This document shows, piece after piece, positions 55,335 to 64,000 of a DNA stretch of 64,000 nucleotides; positions within the stretch are counted from its first letter, which is position 1, and the number at the start of each line of letters is the position of its first letter. The stretch is from Piezodorus guildinii (Eukaryota > Arthropoda > Insecta > Hemiptera > Pentatomidae), in NCBI GenBank assembly GCA_023052935.1, contig CM041292.1, positions 78,873,669-78,937,668 on the forward strand. The letters run 5' to 3'. The notes under the pieces are model-generated. The model was given only the letters and a program-made list of their open reading frames with translations, searched no databases and was not told the origin of the DNA. Made by a program: the position numbers and the translations under genes.

Positions 55335-55532
55335 TGTTAAATATCGATTGTATATGTAAAGATAGTTGTGGCACTGAACTTCCACCTAGGTGTACAGCAG
55401 CCCAACAACAAACAGTTCAGTCCAGTTGGTAGCGTCCCCTGCGCCATGTTGTTTGTATATATAGCAGTAATAAACAAGCTGTCTAGTACAAGGTTCTTTT
55501 ATTCCACTGCCTAATACTCTATAACTTTAATA
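55335..55532 (+). repeat. Copia 3' LTR
   Basis: 198 bp, same as the 5' LTR except for the change noted (GATTGTATATG against GATTGTGTATG). It is preceded by a polypurine-like GAGGGGGTG (55326-55334) and three ~50-bp tandem repeats of a GTAGAATTTTGTAATAG-containing unit (about 55141-55270) in the 3' UTR. Confidence 0.92.
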
Positions 55533-56992
55533 CCTTCATCCTTCTGTTGAAGAACTGCGCCCATGGCGATACTAGAGGCATCACAAGCCAACACCAACTC
55601 AGAGTTCGGCTTGGGATGAGCAAGTATCGCAGCATTAAGAATAGCTTCTCTGCAACTTTCGAAGGCCTTGATGCTCGTCTCGTTCCATACGATAGGTGTC
55701 TTGTCCTTTTTCTTTGCTCCGCACATGTATTTATTCAGAGGACCCTGAAGTTCCGCCGCGTGAGGTATGCATCTCCTGTAGAAATTAACCATCCCAAGAA
55801 ATCGTCGAAGTTCACTGACGTTCGATGGGCGTGGGTAATTCATGATGGCTTCTACCTTAGCGGGAAGGACAGTTATGCCATGCCGGTTCACTCGATGACC
55901 CAGAAATTCGATTTCTTCCTTGGCGAACACGCTCTTAGCCAAGTTGATGGTGAGTCCATGCTTCTCTAATCGCCGAAAGACTTCCTCAAGGTGTACCTTG
56001 TGCTCTTCTTGGTCTCTAGATCCGATGCAGATATCGTCGATAAACGGAAATACGAAATCAAGTCCTCGGAGAACTTCATCGAGGAAACGCTGAAACGTCT
56101 GAGCAGCGTTCCGAAGTCCAAAGCTCATGCGCAGAAATTCGATGAGTCCGAAAGGGGTGATTACTGCGGTTTTAGCAATGTCTTCGTCGGCTACAGGAAT
56201 TTGGTAATAGGCCCTGTTCAGATCCAACTTACTGAATATATGTTTTCCAAACAGGTTAATATTGCAATCGGCAATATTTGGAACTGCGTAACGGTCAGGG
56301 ATAGTCTTTTCATTTAAGCGCCGATAGTCTCCACAGGGTCTAATTCCTCCATCTTTCTTCGGAACGATATGCAGTGGACTCGCCCAAGAACTATTTGATG
56401 GTCGACAAATGCCTTCCTTCATCATTTCCTCAAATTCGCGTTTCGCAGCAGCATAGCGGTCTGGGGCTAACCTTCGCGCTTTCGCAGTTACCGGAGCGCC
56501 GCGAGTTTCGATATGATGGACGATTGAGTGGCTAGGCTTCTTTAAATAATTTGTGGGACGCGTGATGGCACTGTATTTTTGCAGCAGTTCGAAATACCAT
56601 TCTCCGCTGGGAACGGAGTAAATGGTAGGTTCCGATACATTTGCTGGCATTCCTTTTGAAGTTAGGCCCGTTATTTTATCAACCAATTGACGACCCGCTA
56701 GATCGACCATGATCTGGTAATGGTACAGAAAGTCTGCCCCTATTATAGGCTGTCCTACGTCCGCTAAAATAAATCGCCAGGTCAATTTTCGCCTCAGACC
56801 TAAATCCAAAGAGACGAGTTGTTCCCCGAAGGTTGGAATCGCGGTCCCGTTGGCTGCATATAAGACGAAGTCGCTGTATTTTGCCTTCTTCTCCTTCTTC
56901 GCTGGTAAAACAGATAACGTGGCTCCGGTATCCACCAAATATCGACTTCGAGATTGACGGTCTATTACGAATAGGCGGCGGTGAGAGATCAT
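55533..56992 (-). pseudogene. Gypsy pol, 5' part: protease and reverse transcriptase
   Basis: Protease has YLVDTGATLSVLP. RT follows with WASPLHIVPKKDGGIRPCGD, FSKLDLNRAYYQIPV, TPFGLIEFLRMSFGLRNA and VFPFIDDICIGS, in which the catalytic box reads F-I-D-D rather than the common Y-x-D-D. It then shows EFLGHRVNRHGI and FLGMVNFYRRCIPHA, and the start of RNase H, LACDASSIAMGAVLQQKDEG. Copia inserted right there; 5 bp were duplicated. Without copia the frame continues in phase into 50993. Confidence 0.9.
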
Positions 56993-57024
56993 AGCAACGG
57001 GTTCCGCCCCTGCCGTCGCTACAT

Positions 57025-57873
57025 CTAGTTTTCCTGATGCTTATTCGTCGGAGTAGAGGATTTCCAATCGCAGGGTGATCGACATTTAGTAGCCTTGGCA
57101 CGGAATTTATCATGATAATAGCAGAGTTGACGACCTTTACTATTACTTCTACTGCGAGGTCCAGTTGAAGAAGTTTCGGGTAAGGTATGTTGTTCTCTCC
57201 TCATTTCCAGAGCTGCTATTCGTTTCGTAAGTTCTTCTATGGCTGCTAGTAACTTTCCACTCGTATCAGTAGGTCGGGAGGTTCTCATCTCAGCTACCTC
57301 ACAAACTGCAGGATCATAAATCTCTGAAATACGGTCGGCTATATGACTAAGTTTCGTGAGATCCCGTTGCTCCGTTGTCGCTAGTGCCACCTGCATGTTA
57401 TCAGGTAGCCCTCTCAGCCAAATCGACTTGAGTAGGTCATCCGATACCATGCTACCCCCTAATCGCTGCAACTCTCTCAAAAAATGCGATGGTTTCCGAT
57501 CTCCCAGACGCTGGTTCTCTAATAATTTTCGGATTCGGACATGCTCAGATTCGCCAAAACTTGCCATTAGTCTTTCCTTTAAAACTTCGTAGGCGTTTTC
57601 ATTAGGTGGAGATCTAACCAAATCTATCACGGCATCTCGATCTATTTGTGAAATTACGTATCTGAAACGTGTTAGCGGAGCTTTTATATTGTGGAGAGCA
57701 AAAACTGTCTCACATTGAATGAAAAAAATCTCCGGATCGTTCTTATAAAAGATAGGGAGCTGGGCTTTAACAGTTGCGGCCGAAGTAGCTTCAACCTGCT
57801 GTGGTGCAAGGACCAGAGCTTTATTTCCCTCATTTTCGTCATCTAATGTAAGTAGATCGAATTCTGAATACAT
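57025..57873 (-). CDS. Gypsy Gag-like protein, 282 aa
   Basis: Starts at an ATG ~55 bases after the primer-binding site. The central part (residues ~35-160) reads PIFYKNDPEIFFIQCETVF, then LGDRKPSHFLRELQRL and IWLRGLPDNMQ, the capsid-like pattern of insect gypsy elements. The C-terminus has CYYHDKFRAKATKCRSPC, a single Cys/His cluster used in place of a standard zinc knuckle. It is intact and ends at 57025, where the protease frame already overlaps in the -1 frame, so Gag-Pol would need a -1 shift near GGAAAAC. Confidence 0.82.
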   Translation of the reverse strand: MYSEFDLLTLDDENEGNKALVLAPQQVEATSAATVKAQLPIFYKNDPEIFFIQCETVFALHNIKAPLTRFRYVISQIDRDAVIDLVRSPPNENAYEVLKERLMASFGESEHVRIRKLLENQRLGDRKPSHFLRELQRLGGSMVSDDLLKSIWLRGLPDNMQVALATTEQRDLTKLSHIADRISEIYDPAVCEVAEMRTSRPTDTSGKLLAAIEELTKRIAALEMRREQHTLPETSSTGPRSRSNSKGRQLCYYHDKFRAKATKCRSPCDWKSSTPTNKHQEN

Positions 57874-57911
57874 TGCTAAAAAGTTAAGTGCTACTTACAG
57901 CATGTAGAAAA

Positions 57912-57928
57912 TCACGTCGGGGTCACCA
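57912..57928 (-). promoter_or_regulatory. Gypsy primer-binding site
   Basis: One base inside the 5' LTR the minus strand reads TGGTGACCCCGACGTGA, complementary in form to a tRNA 3' end (TGG start). The tRNA was not identified. Confidence 0.7.
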
Positions 57929-57929
57929 C

Positions 57930-58284
57930 TTTAGCGTGTTGCTAATAATTTAATAACGTACACAGTTTCATACAAACAACACTTTATTTAATACCAGTAT
58001 AACCTCCTTATCTCTTTTTTTCCAACCGCCAAAATCCACCATATGTTTCTATCAATTGATAACAATTATCAAAAATACTATATCATTCTGAGGAAGGTAA
58101 TAGTTGGTTTGCTAAAATAAATTTATAATTAGAACAATAATAATAAGAAAAATAATGAATAATTAAACTGAAGACAATAATTGGAAATTTGGAGATATTA
58201 AATTTATATAAAAATCAATGCTGCATTACATTAGCAAACCAACTTTACTTAACCGCTTCGGCGTCATGTGACACCGCTGCTACA
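57930..58284 (-). repeat. Gypsy 5' LTR
   Basis: 355 bp, same length and, as read, same sequence as the 3' LTR. It should contain the element's promoter; no TATA box stands out with certainty. Confidence 0.92.
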
Positions 58285-59321
58285 CCCTCTTTCCATCCGT
58301 CACTCCAACTCTCTACCTTCAAATCCCGCATATTTAATCACTTAATGAATATCCTGGCTCAATAGAATTGTAAATAAGCTTTTATTTTTTTAAATTTTGT
58401 TGTGGTTGTTGTTTTCTTTACATTTAATTATGTCTAGTTTATGTGAGTAATTCTTAACTTGTTTATATGTATTTAATATACTTTAAGACTCCAAAGCACA
58501 CTTTGTACATTCTGTGTATTTTATTCCAAAGGGACATGTCCCAGGATAATAAAGAATTTATTTATTTATTTAAAATAATTTCGAAGCAGTTTTTACTGGT
58601 GATTTCCATAAAAACTTCAGATTCTTATAAATATTTTTGCATGAGATATATTAAGCGTGTCTGCGATCCTGATTGAGGGTTGTCTGTGACAATGCTTTAA
58701 TTTGGTCATCATCAACAGTTGAAGGACGACCCAAGCTCTTAGCGTCTTCCTAGTGAAAATTTCCGGTTCTGAACGAGTAAACCACTTATAGGCGGTGCTT
58801 TCTCCTAAGGCATAATCGCCTCACACGCTGCAAATTTCGTTAACCGTCTGTGCAGCGAATTTTTTTTTTTCGGAAATAAAAAATCATTAAATGAAGAAAA
58901 TGAATTTTTTCTCTCTTCCATTTTGAGCAGGGAAAATACCAATTAAAGAAAGGCATCTGGGTTTAAACTGGTGCATAAATACTTGTTCAGAATATGTAAA
59001 CATTATTGACCAAGTAAAAATGATTTTACAAACACAGAGAGAATTAAATTGAAATATTGAAAAACGCTACGAAATTATTTTATTCAATACTCTTCTCATA
59101 AAAGTACTTGCATTCTAAAAATGAACTGCGTAAATATGGGATTATTATCTTGAGAAAAGTAGTGAATACTCTAAACCAGTGGTTAAAAAAAAAATTCTTG
59201 GACCCCTTTATAGAAATAATTCATTAGCGAGGACCTAAATATTAAGTTATATTTAGATTTTTAGTGGGCTACATCATATCACGTACATTGCGTGCAAAAT
59301 ACCTCTACCGAAACTTTATAT

Positions 59322-59470
59322 TAGGGGTACTCACTACGTTTGCTATAGCATGCTATTTGTGTTATTTTGCTGAACCCGTCGAGTTTCTACATTTATTTCC
59401 TGTATAAAATTGATGGGTTTAGCACAATAGCACAAATAGCATGCTATAGCAAACGTAGTGAGTACCCCTA
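59322..59470. mobile_element. 149-bp inverted-repeat MITE
   Basis: Arms of ~58 bp start TAGGGGTACTCACTACGTTT; the outer 40 bases are a perfect match to the complement at 59431-59470, followed by a few mismatches. The loop is AT-rich. It could be a Tc1/mariner-type or other MITE; flanking duplication is unclear. Confidence 0.7.
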
Positions 59471-59570
59471 TTCTATAAATGGCCTAAAGTGGGGTAATGG
59501 AAATGAAGAAAAAGAACCTGGCTCTAGTTTACTTAAATTCGCAAAACAGTGGATAACAAAATTTAATGTT

Positions 59571-59770
59571 GAACCTTGCAGATGGTCCTAGAATTTTTTT
59601 AAAGGGGGTGAAAAATCCTTCAGAGAGAACGTAAAATGGCGGTCCAGGACCTGTGCTGAGTCAGTTACTAGTTAAAGAGACCCATCCTGATTAAATCTGG
59701 ATAGGCAAAATATAAGGCTTCTACTTAAATATCGTCCGATAGCCACAGTGGCAAAAAAGAGCATTTAAAG
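59571..59770 (+). repeat. SINE family A, old 5'-truncated copy
   Basis: Shows the body order of SINE A: CAGATGGTCCTAGAATTTTT, AAAAATCCTT, GTTAAAGAGACCCATCCTGA, CTGGATAGGCAAAAT and a CCGATAGCCACAGTGGCA block. Many changes and short deletions mark it as older than 4581 or 60282. Confidence 0.65.
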
Positions 59771-59934
59771 ATAACATAAAATTTAAAACAACAAGGTATT
59801 AATTCAAATACTACTCCATTATCTTCGGCGATACATCATACATCTGTTCTTTAAGCTAAATATTTTCGAAATGTTAGAAAAATCAATTTTAAGGTTGTGA
59901 TCGTAAAAATAGTAATAAAGAAGCATTTTTACTT

Positions 59935-61125
59935 TCATTTTCCTATATATGAAATATACAGTAAAATAAAGTATTGCGATCGTGAAAAGTTTTTAATTCC
60001 AGTTTTCAACGGAAATACACGTTTTAGGATCTCATGAGTCCAAATGACCAAGTCCCGCAAAAAGGTCTGTGTGTGGTAACTCCAGCGCGTAAACGGAAAG
60101 TTCTATGAAACTGAAATTTCATATTTAGGACAACTATACGCCCCAGATGTTACAATAACTGTTCATCGAAATCAGCTGACCGGAAGATGTACTTTATCCC
60201 ATGCATTTTGCACCTTTTTACGATTCCCTCAAAAACGGCTGTAACAATTTTGATTAAACTCGCTTTATCGATGTAAAATTTGTTTGTTTGTTTATTTATT
60301 TAACGTCACTTTATGCTGCTATGGCTAATCGGACGATGCTACAGCGGGAGTCCTAAATTTTGCCTATCCAGGTTTTATTAGGATAGGGATCTTTAACGAG
60401 TACCTGACATCGCACAGGCTCGGGACCACCTTTTAACGTCCCCTCCGAAGGACGGCGTAACTAAGGATTTTTTACTCCCATTAAAAAATCCTAGGACCAC
60501 CTGCGGGTTTGAACCCGTGACCTTTAGCATGGGAGGCTGTTACGCTAGCCACCCAGCTACAAGTGATCCCGATGTAAAATTTAATGGTCTTTAATATCAT
60601 GTAGGTTTCATTCTGAATGTAATACCCCATCATTTTGTTTTGATGGTGCTTAAATGCCGATATTTTAAATTTTTTTCCTGTAAACTACCTTTAATTTTGT
60701 AGATTCTATAAAAATATCCATATCATGTTGTTATTATTGATAAAATACAGATAAATATATAAGTTTAACGAATTCCATATCCAACTAAATGAGAAAGAAA
60801 ACTGAAAAAAATATTTTTTCAATACATTTTTTGTTTTAGAACAGTAATATAGATGTATAATATACAGTTGATAGAAAAAATATTATCTCATTCACAAGCT
60901 TGTAAATGTTAATAAATCAAAGTCGATAAAACTGACTGATGATTTTAGATAATAATATAATAGATTTTTAATAAAACACACGTTTCTATATAAATTCAAT
61001 TTAATTAATTCTTTAATGGTTTCACTTATGTTTATCTCTATCTGTCTTTAAGAAAATTTAAATTGATTCCAACAACGGAGGTATGTGAAAGTCGTGTTTT
61101 GCCCGCACCAGATTTTTATTAATTA
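59935..61125 (-). repeat. Dispersed repeat X, long copy 3, carrying a SINE
   Basis: The minus strand from ~61125 (AAATCTGGTGCGGGCAAAAC) to 59935 matches 45828-46700 along its length apart from the SINE at 60282-60569. Net of the SINE it is ~0.9 kb. It is contained within the hAT-like element. Confidence 0.72.
60282..60569 (-). mobile_element. SINE family A, full copy with 13-bp duplication
   Basis: Reverse complement of the 4581 copy, nearly identical (same A-box and B-box region and AAATAAATAAACAAACAAAC tail). The duplication CGATGTAAAATTT at 60269-60281 and 60570-60582 is perfect. It interrupts repeat X cleanly. Confidence 0.9.
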
Positions 61126-61242
61126 GAATGTTCATTTTTTCCGCATAGAGCGTGTGATTTTTATTAACATCACAAATATTTTACGTTGAGGTATTTAAAA
61201 CAATTCCCCAATGACATCTCGCGGACCCCTAGGGAACCACTG

Positions 61243-63295
61243 CTCTAAAGCTCTGCTCACTGAAGCAAGGCAGCCAGGAGTAGGGATGGCCGCTGAACAA
61301 ACAGTGAGCATGTTGACCACGGGGTTTAAAGATTTTCATAGAAGAAAAATAAGATTCATTGAGGAAGTGACAGATCCAGTGACCGGCAGTTCCAATTCAT
61401 CCAATTGAGAGGCTGGTTAGAGGAGGAGCATTGAGGAGGCAGGAGGCACAATAGTTATTATTTTAGGGGGCGGCCGGTGGTTTACTTAGGTTCTCACTTT
61501 TGGGGTGGTCCTACGTCTCCATCCCCCGCTCCCAGTTCATTATATTTCTCGCCCATAGCCAGCTGTCACGGCACGCCAGTTCAGTGACATTTTTCTCCAT
61601 TGATTTGTCTAGTCGGAGAAGTGCTGAAGTGTATTCGTGTTTGATGAAGAGTAGGTTTTTTTTTCCCCTTTTAGGAATGACGCGTCATTATTAAATCTTT
61701 TATTATGTTAGTGTGTGATAAAAAGTAATTGTACTTACAATTCACGAACTACGTATTGTTTATGCGGCAGTTTATCAGTGCCAAGTTGAAAAAGAAATAA
61801 TTAAAAAATTACTATTCAGGCAGTCATAGAAACTGCCGCTAGAAATGAAATTTTTGTTTGAATTCTCGATTCGCGCTGGAATTTTTCTAGAAAGAAGTTT
61901 ACGTTTGTTAAAGTATGTTGAGAATGCATAGTTTTTTTATTTTTTATTATTGTTTCATTTAATTGTAAAACATCACCCTGTAGAGATATATCATCATGAA
62001 TTATGCCATCGTAATCTGAATGTATGATTTGGTGGTAGCACATTTTTTACCATGAACCTGCCATTTGTATCAAGGAAATTCATACATTTAGGAATAGGCT
62101 TTATAGTTGTTTCACAAAGATAATCTTAGTTTCTCTCTCAAGTAAACAAAAGACATATGTTTTAATTAGTAATGAAATATACATTTTGCTTAATTGAAAT
62201 ATATATTATTAAAATTAATTTAATTTTCAAATGCCATATTTCTATGCTCAGATGATCTCCCTAAATAAAAAAAGATATGCCTTTCGATTTCGATTTACTA
62301 CGATATAAATATTGACAGTAAGGTCATCATGATTTTGCTTCGTATGTTTAAATGTTTTCATGCAAAGTAATGTTTTAATAATATTTACAAATATCGATAT
62401 TTTAGAGTCAAGAGATTAAGATATTCATTATAACAACTTTATATACAGTAAGAGGTTAGTATTAAGACATAGTTTATCTACCATGTCTTTACTCATTCAT
62501 TTGCAACTGATTTTAATTCAATTAATTACTGAAATTAAGTATTATAAATATCGATATTACATAGGTATCGATTACGCTCATGGAAATTGATATCGATATC
62601 TCATTTCTAATAGACATGTATATACAGAGCGCTAGAGCATAATGGTATCGTTACCATGGTTACGAAATCAAATCTATTACTCCTGCAAAAATTAGTTAAC
62701 ACGCCTAAAGAAGTTTTCACTTAGAAAAAAACATAGCCTGCTTAGCAGACTTGGATGACTATTCATACGTAAATCATTGAATCCACATTTTGACATAGAT
62801 ACGTCTTTCGACCGGGGGTCTGTAAATTTTATTGTGTAACTTTTTTCACCCTCAGTTGGGCACGCTCTAGCTCTGTTGTGGTGTTACTCAGGTAAAAAAA
62901 AATTTACAATTTAACTTTTTATTGTTTTAATCAAGGTCTCTATTAGTCCGAGTGTCCGCGCCAAAAAATCGTCATTACCTGATGAACATTACGATAATCG
63001 ATTCTGTCTGTCGGCTTAGATATAGGTTTTGTGATGAATATAAATTTCGACTTTGAACTACTTAATACTTCGACTTTATTACCGAATCGTACGTTAGTTG
63101 TTAAAATAAATGGAATGTTGTTATAAATTCATATACTAACATTGTTACTTATATAACAAATAACCCTTAAGATTTGGTAAGAAATCCTATTTGACCATAG
63201 TACAATTGAAATGAGATATATGAACAAGAACAGAGCTATTGATAACATTTACTTAAACTAAATTTAACAATTTGTATTTTATTAAAGAAAATTTC
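61243..63295. other. Region without recognised gene
   Basis: After the hAT-like element there is a less AT-rich stretch to ~61680, including a short open frame at 61211-61408 with no recognisable domain, then AT-rich sequence. Several ATCGAT-rich spots (62530-62600) occur. No gene, repeat border or RNA gene could be supported. Confidence 0.5.
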
Positions 63296-63299
63296 ATCT

Positions 63300-63998
63300 T
63301 CTTTATATTCACTGTGTCAAAGTATTTTTAAAAAAATGCTGTATCTTCCTCCAGTGTAAATTCGCGTTCTCTCTCATATTTTTTGCATCTAAAAACTAAG
63401 CTCCGCGGGTCTTCTGGCTGTCTGCAGACTTCACATTTTCCCTCTTTTTTTTATCCTCATAAGCCTTACGATTTGTATGATACGTGTTCGTGTAAGTTGC
63501 TGATGCCGAGCAAACCATAGAACAAGGCTCACAGTTTGTTGAACTGCATAGAAATCTCTCCCTTTTGATAGTGACTCCCAGACATACCTATCTTGCCATT
63601 CGTTTATATCTTTAATATTCTTTGGAGATCCATCATGGGTGCCTTGGCGTTCTCTTCCACTGTTTGCATTGTCCCTGCAGCTCTGCCAGTAGCCTCATTT
63701 CTAGCGATCCTTTGTGGCTTGGAATCCATTGAAATTTATAGTGGTTGTTGTCGGATACTATGCATTTTATTATTTTGAATGTTACATATGAAGTAATTTT
63801 TCTGCAATGGATTGTTTTTAGTACCTTATAAGAGGAGGCAGAGTCTGTCAAAATAACTATGTTAGTATTTGAATATGTTGTTCGAAAATAATAATAATCT
63901 ATGGCTTTCGAAATTGCAAAAAGTTCAGTACTGGAAATACTTAATTTAGTTGGTATGGAATGAAATTGTATGCTCATTACCTGGGATCTACTACGGCT
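63300..63998 (-). mobile_element. LINE 3' end with RNase H domain, runs off right edge
   Basis: The minus-strand frame 63977-63633 encodes an RNase H: SSTELFAISKAIDYYYF, VILTDSASSYKVLK and YKFQWIPSHKGS, i.e. the Glu, Asp and His-containing blocks of R1/I/Jockey-group LINEs. A frameshift follows, and downstream minus-strand sequence gives CEVCRQPEDPRSLVFRCKKY, a short Cys-containing tail. The 3' end near 63300 parallels the plus-strand fragment at 23720-24150. Confidence 0.75.
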
Positions 63999-64000
63999 AA

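Larger units (their letters stand above)
50994..55532 (+). mobile_element. Ty1/copia LTR retrotransposon, complete
   Basis: 4539 bp, plus strand. It has 198-bp LTRs, a single intact Gag-Pol frame and a perfect 5-bp duplication CCTTC (50989-50993, 55533-55537). A G/A difference near 51008/55349 is the only LTR mismatch I noticed. It lies in the gypsy RNase H region in the opposite orientation. All features expected of a mobile copy are present. Confidence 0.95.
48980..58284 (-). mobile_element. Ty3/gypsy LTR retrotransposon with nested copia
   Basis: Minus-strand element of 9305 bp, of which 4539 bp plus a 5-bp duplication belong to the nested copia, leaving ~4.76 kb. It is bracketed by 355-bp LTRs and a CCCT duplication (48976-48979, 58285-58288); removing it rejoins the LINE. 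Gene order on the minus strand: gag, protease, RT, RNase H, integrase. No envelope gene is present. The LTRs appear identical, so the insertion is recent. Confidence 0.93.
48022..58590 (+). mobile_element. 5'-truncated CR1-like LINE split by a gypsy element
   Basis: Two halves, 48022-48979 and 58289-58590, form one LINE copy related to 32914-35715. The left half decays through the RT thumb: [11 protein letters not shown], then FHPTVRNLGVTFDQTLSFKN, HISEISRRTISTLKRL, FPHFDYCCTLYDGVS. The right half continues the same alignment (a SLWNSIP-like block is cut by the insertion) and reaches the 3' end at AAAGGGACATGTCCCAGGAT, AATAAAGAATTT and (ATTT)n. The left half carries several stops and shifts, so the LINE was dead before or is old. 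Confidence 0.8.
59177..61242. mobile_element. hAT-like non-autonomous element, 2066 bp
   Basis: Starts CAGTGGTT and ends AACCACTG, with related subterminal sequence (a GGACCCCT block near both ends, complementary). A near-perfect 8-bp duplication flanks it: CTCTAAAC (59169-59176) and CTCTAAAG (61243-61250). Eight-bp duplications and C/A-G termini fit the hAT superfamily. The interior contains a small MITE, a SINE fragment and repeat X with its own SINE; no transposase frame. Either an element grew by nested insertions or the interior was captured. Confidence 0.62.

Noticed and set aside
61211..61408. Small protein-coding gene of 65 codons
   Set aside because: It starts inside the end of the hAT-like element and has no recognisable domain or splice context.
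62530..62605. Cluster of ATCGAT sites as a regulatory element
   Set aside because: Only a few short palindromic matches in AT-rich DNA; no ordered spacing or neighbouring gene.

Overview
The window is AT-rich animal nuclear DNA, most probably from an arthropod and likely an insect. The support is spliceosomal introns, two conserved eukaryotic genes, and a dense mix of CR1-like and RTE-like LINEs, mariner/Tc1 and hAT-like DNA elements, tRNA-derived SINEs, and a copia element whose primer-binding site resembles that of Drosophila copia. The species cannot be named from the sequence alone.

Two host genes lie head to head. On the minus strand, from 11012 leftwards, is the 5' part of a mitochondrial OXA1L/Oxa1 insertase gene: two N-terminal exons, six tiny in-phase exons (24-36 nt), and two exons covering the start of the Oxa1/YidC domain. 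Its remaining exons must lie left of the window. On the plus strand, 14922-43442 is a complete importin-4-like karyopherin beta. I could join 19 exons in phase into a 1077-residue protein, close to the usual IPO4 length. Only 3.2 kb of that 28.5 kb is coding; the introns hold LINE fragments, a foldback element with an 8-bp target duplication, hairpin elements, a Tc1-like element invaded by an internally deleted mariner, and a CR1-like LINE with an intact 933-aa ORF.

Right of 43442 there is no recognisable host gene. This part is a transposon graveyard with some young insertions. The clearest structure is a three-level nest at 48022-58590: a CR1-like LINE broken by a Ty3/gypsy element (48980-58284, apparently identical 355-bp LTRs, CCCT duplication), itself broken by an intact Ty1/copia element (50994-55532, 198-bp LTRs, CCTTC duplication, 1266-aa Gag-Pol). 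Further right is a 2.07-kb hAT-like non-autonomous element (59177-61242) containing a small MITE, a SINE fragment and an unclassified dispersed repeat that carries its own SINE. The right edge cuts a LINE with an RNase H domain.

The most unusual host feature is the OXA1L micro-exon array: related phase-0 exons, several beginning Val-Leu(-Pro) and most ending in Glu before GTAA or GTAG, each in its own intron. They would build a modular acidic/proline-containing linker between the targeting presequence and the membrane domain. No novel defence or enzymatic system was recognised.
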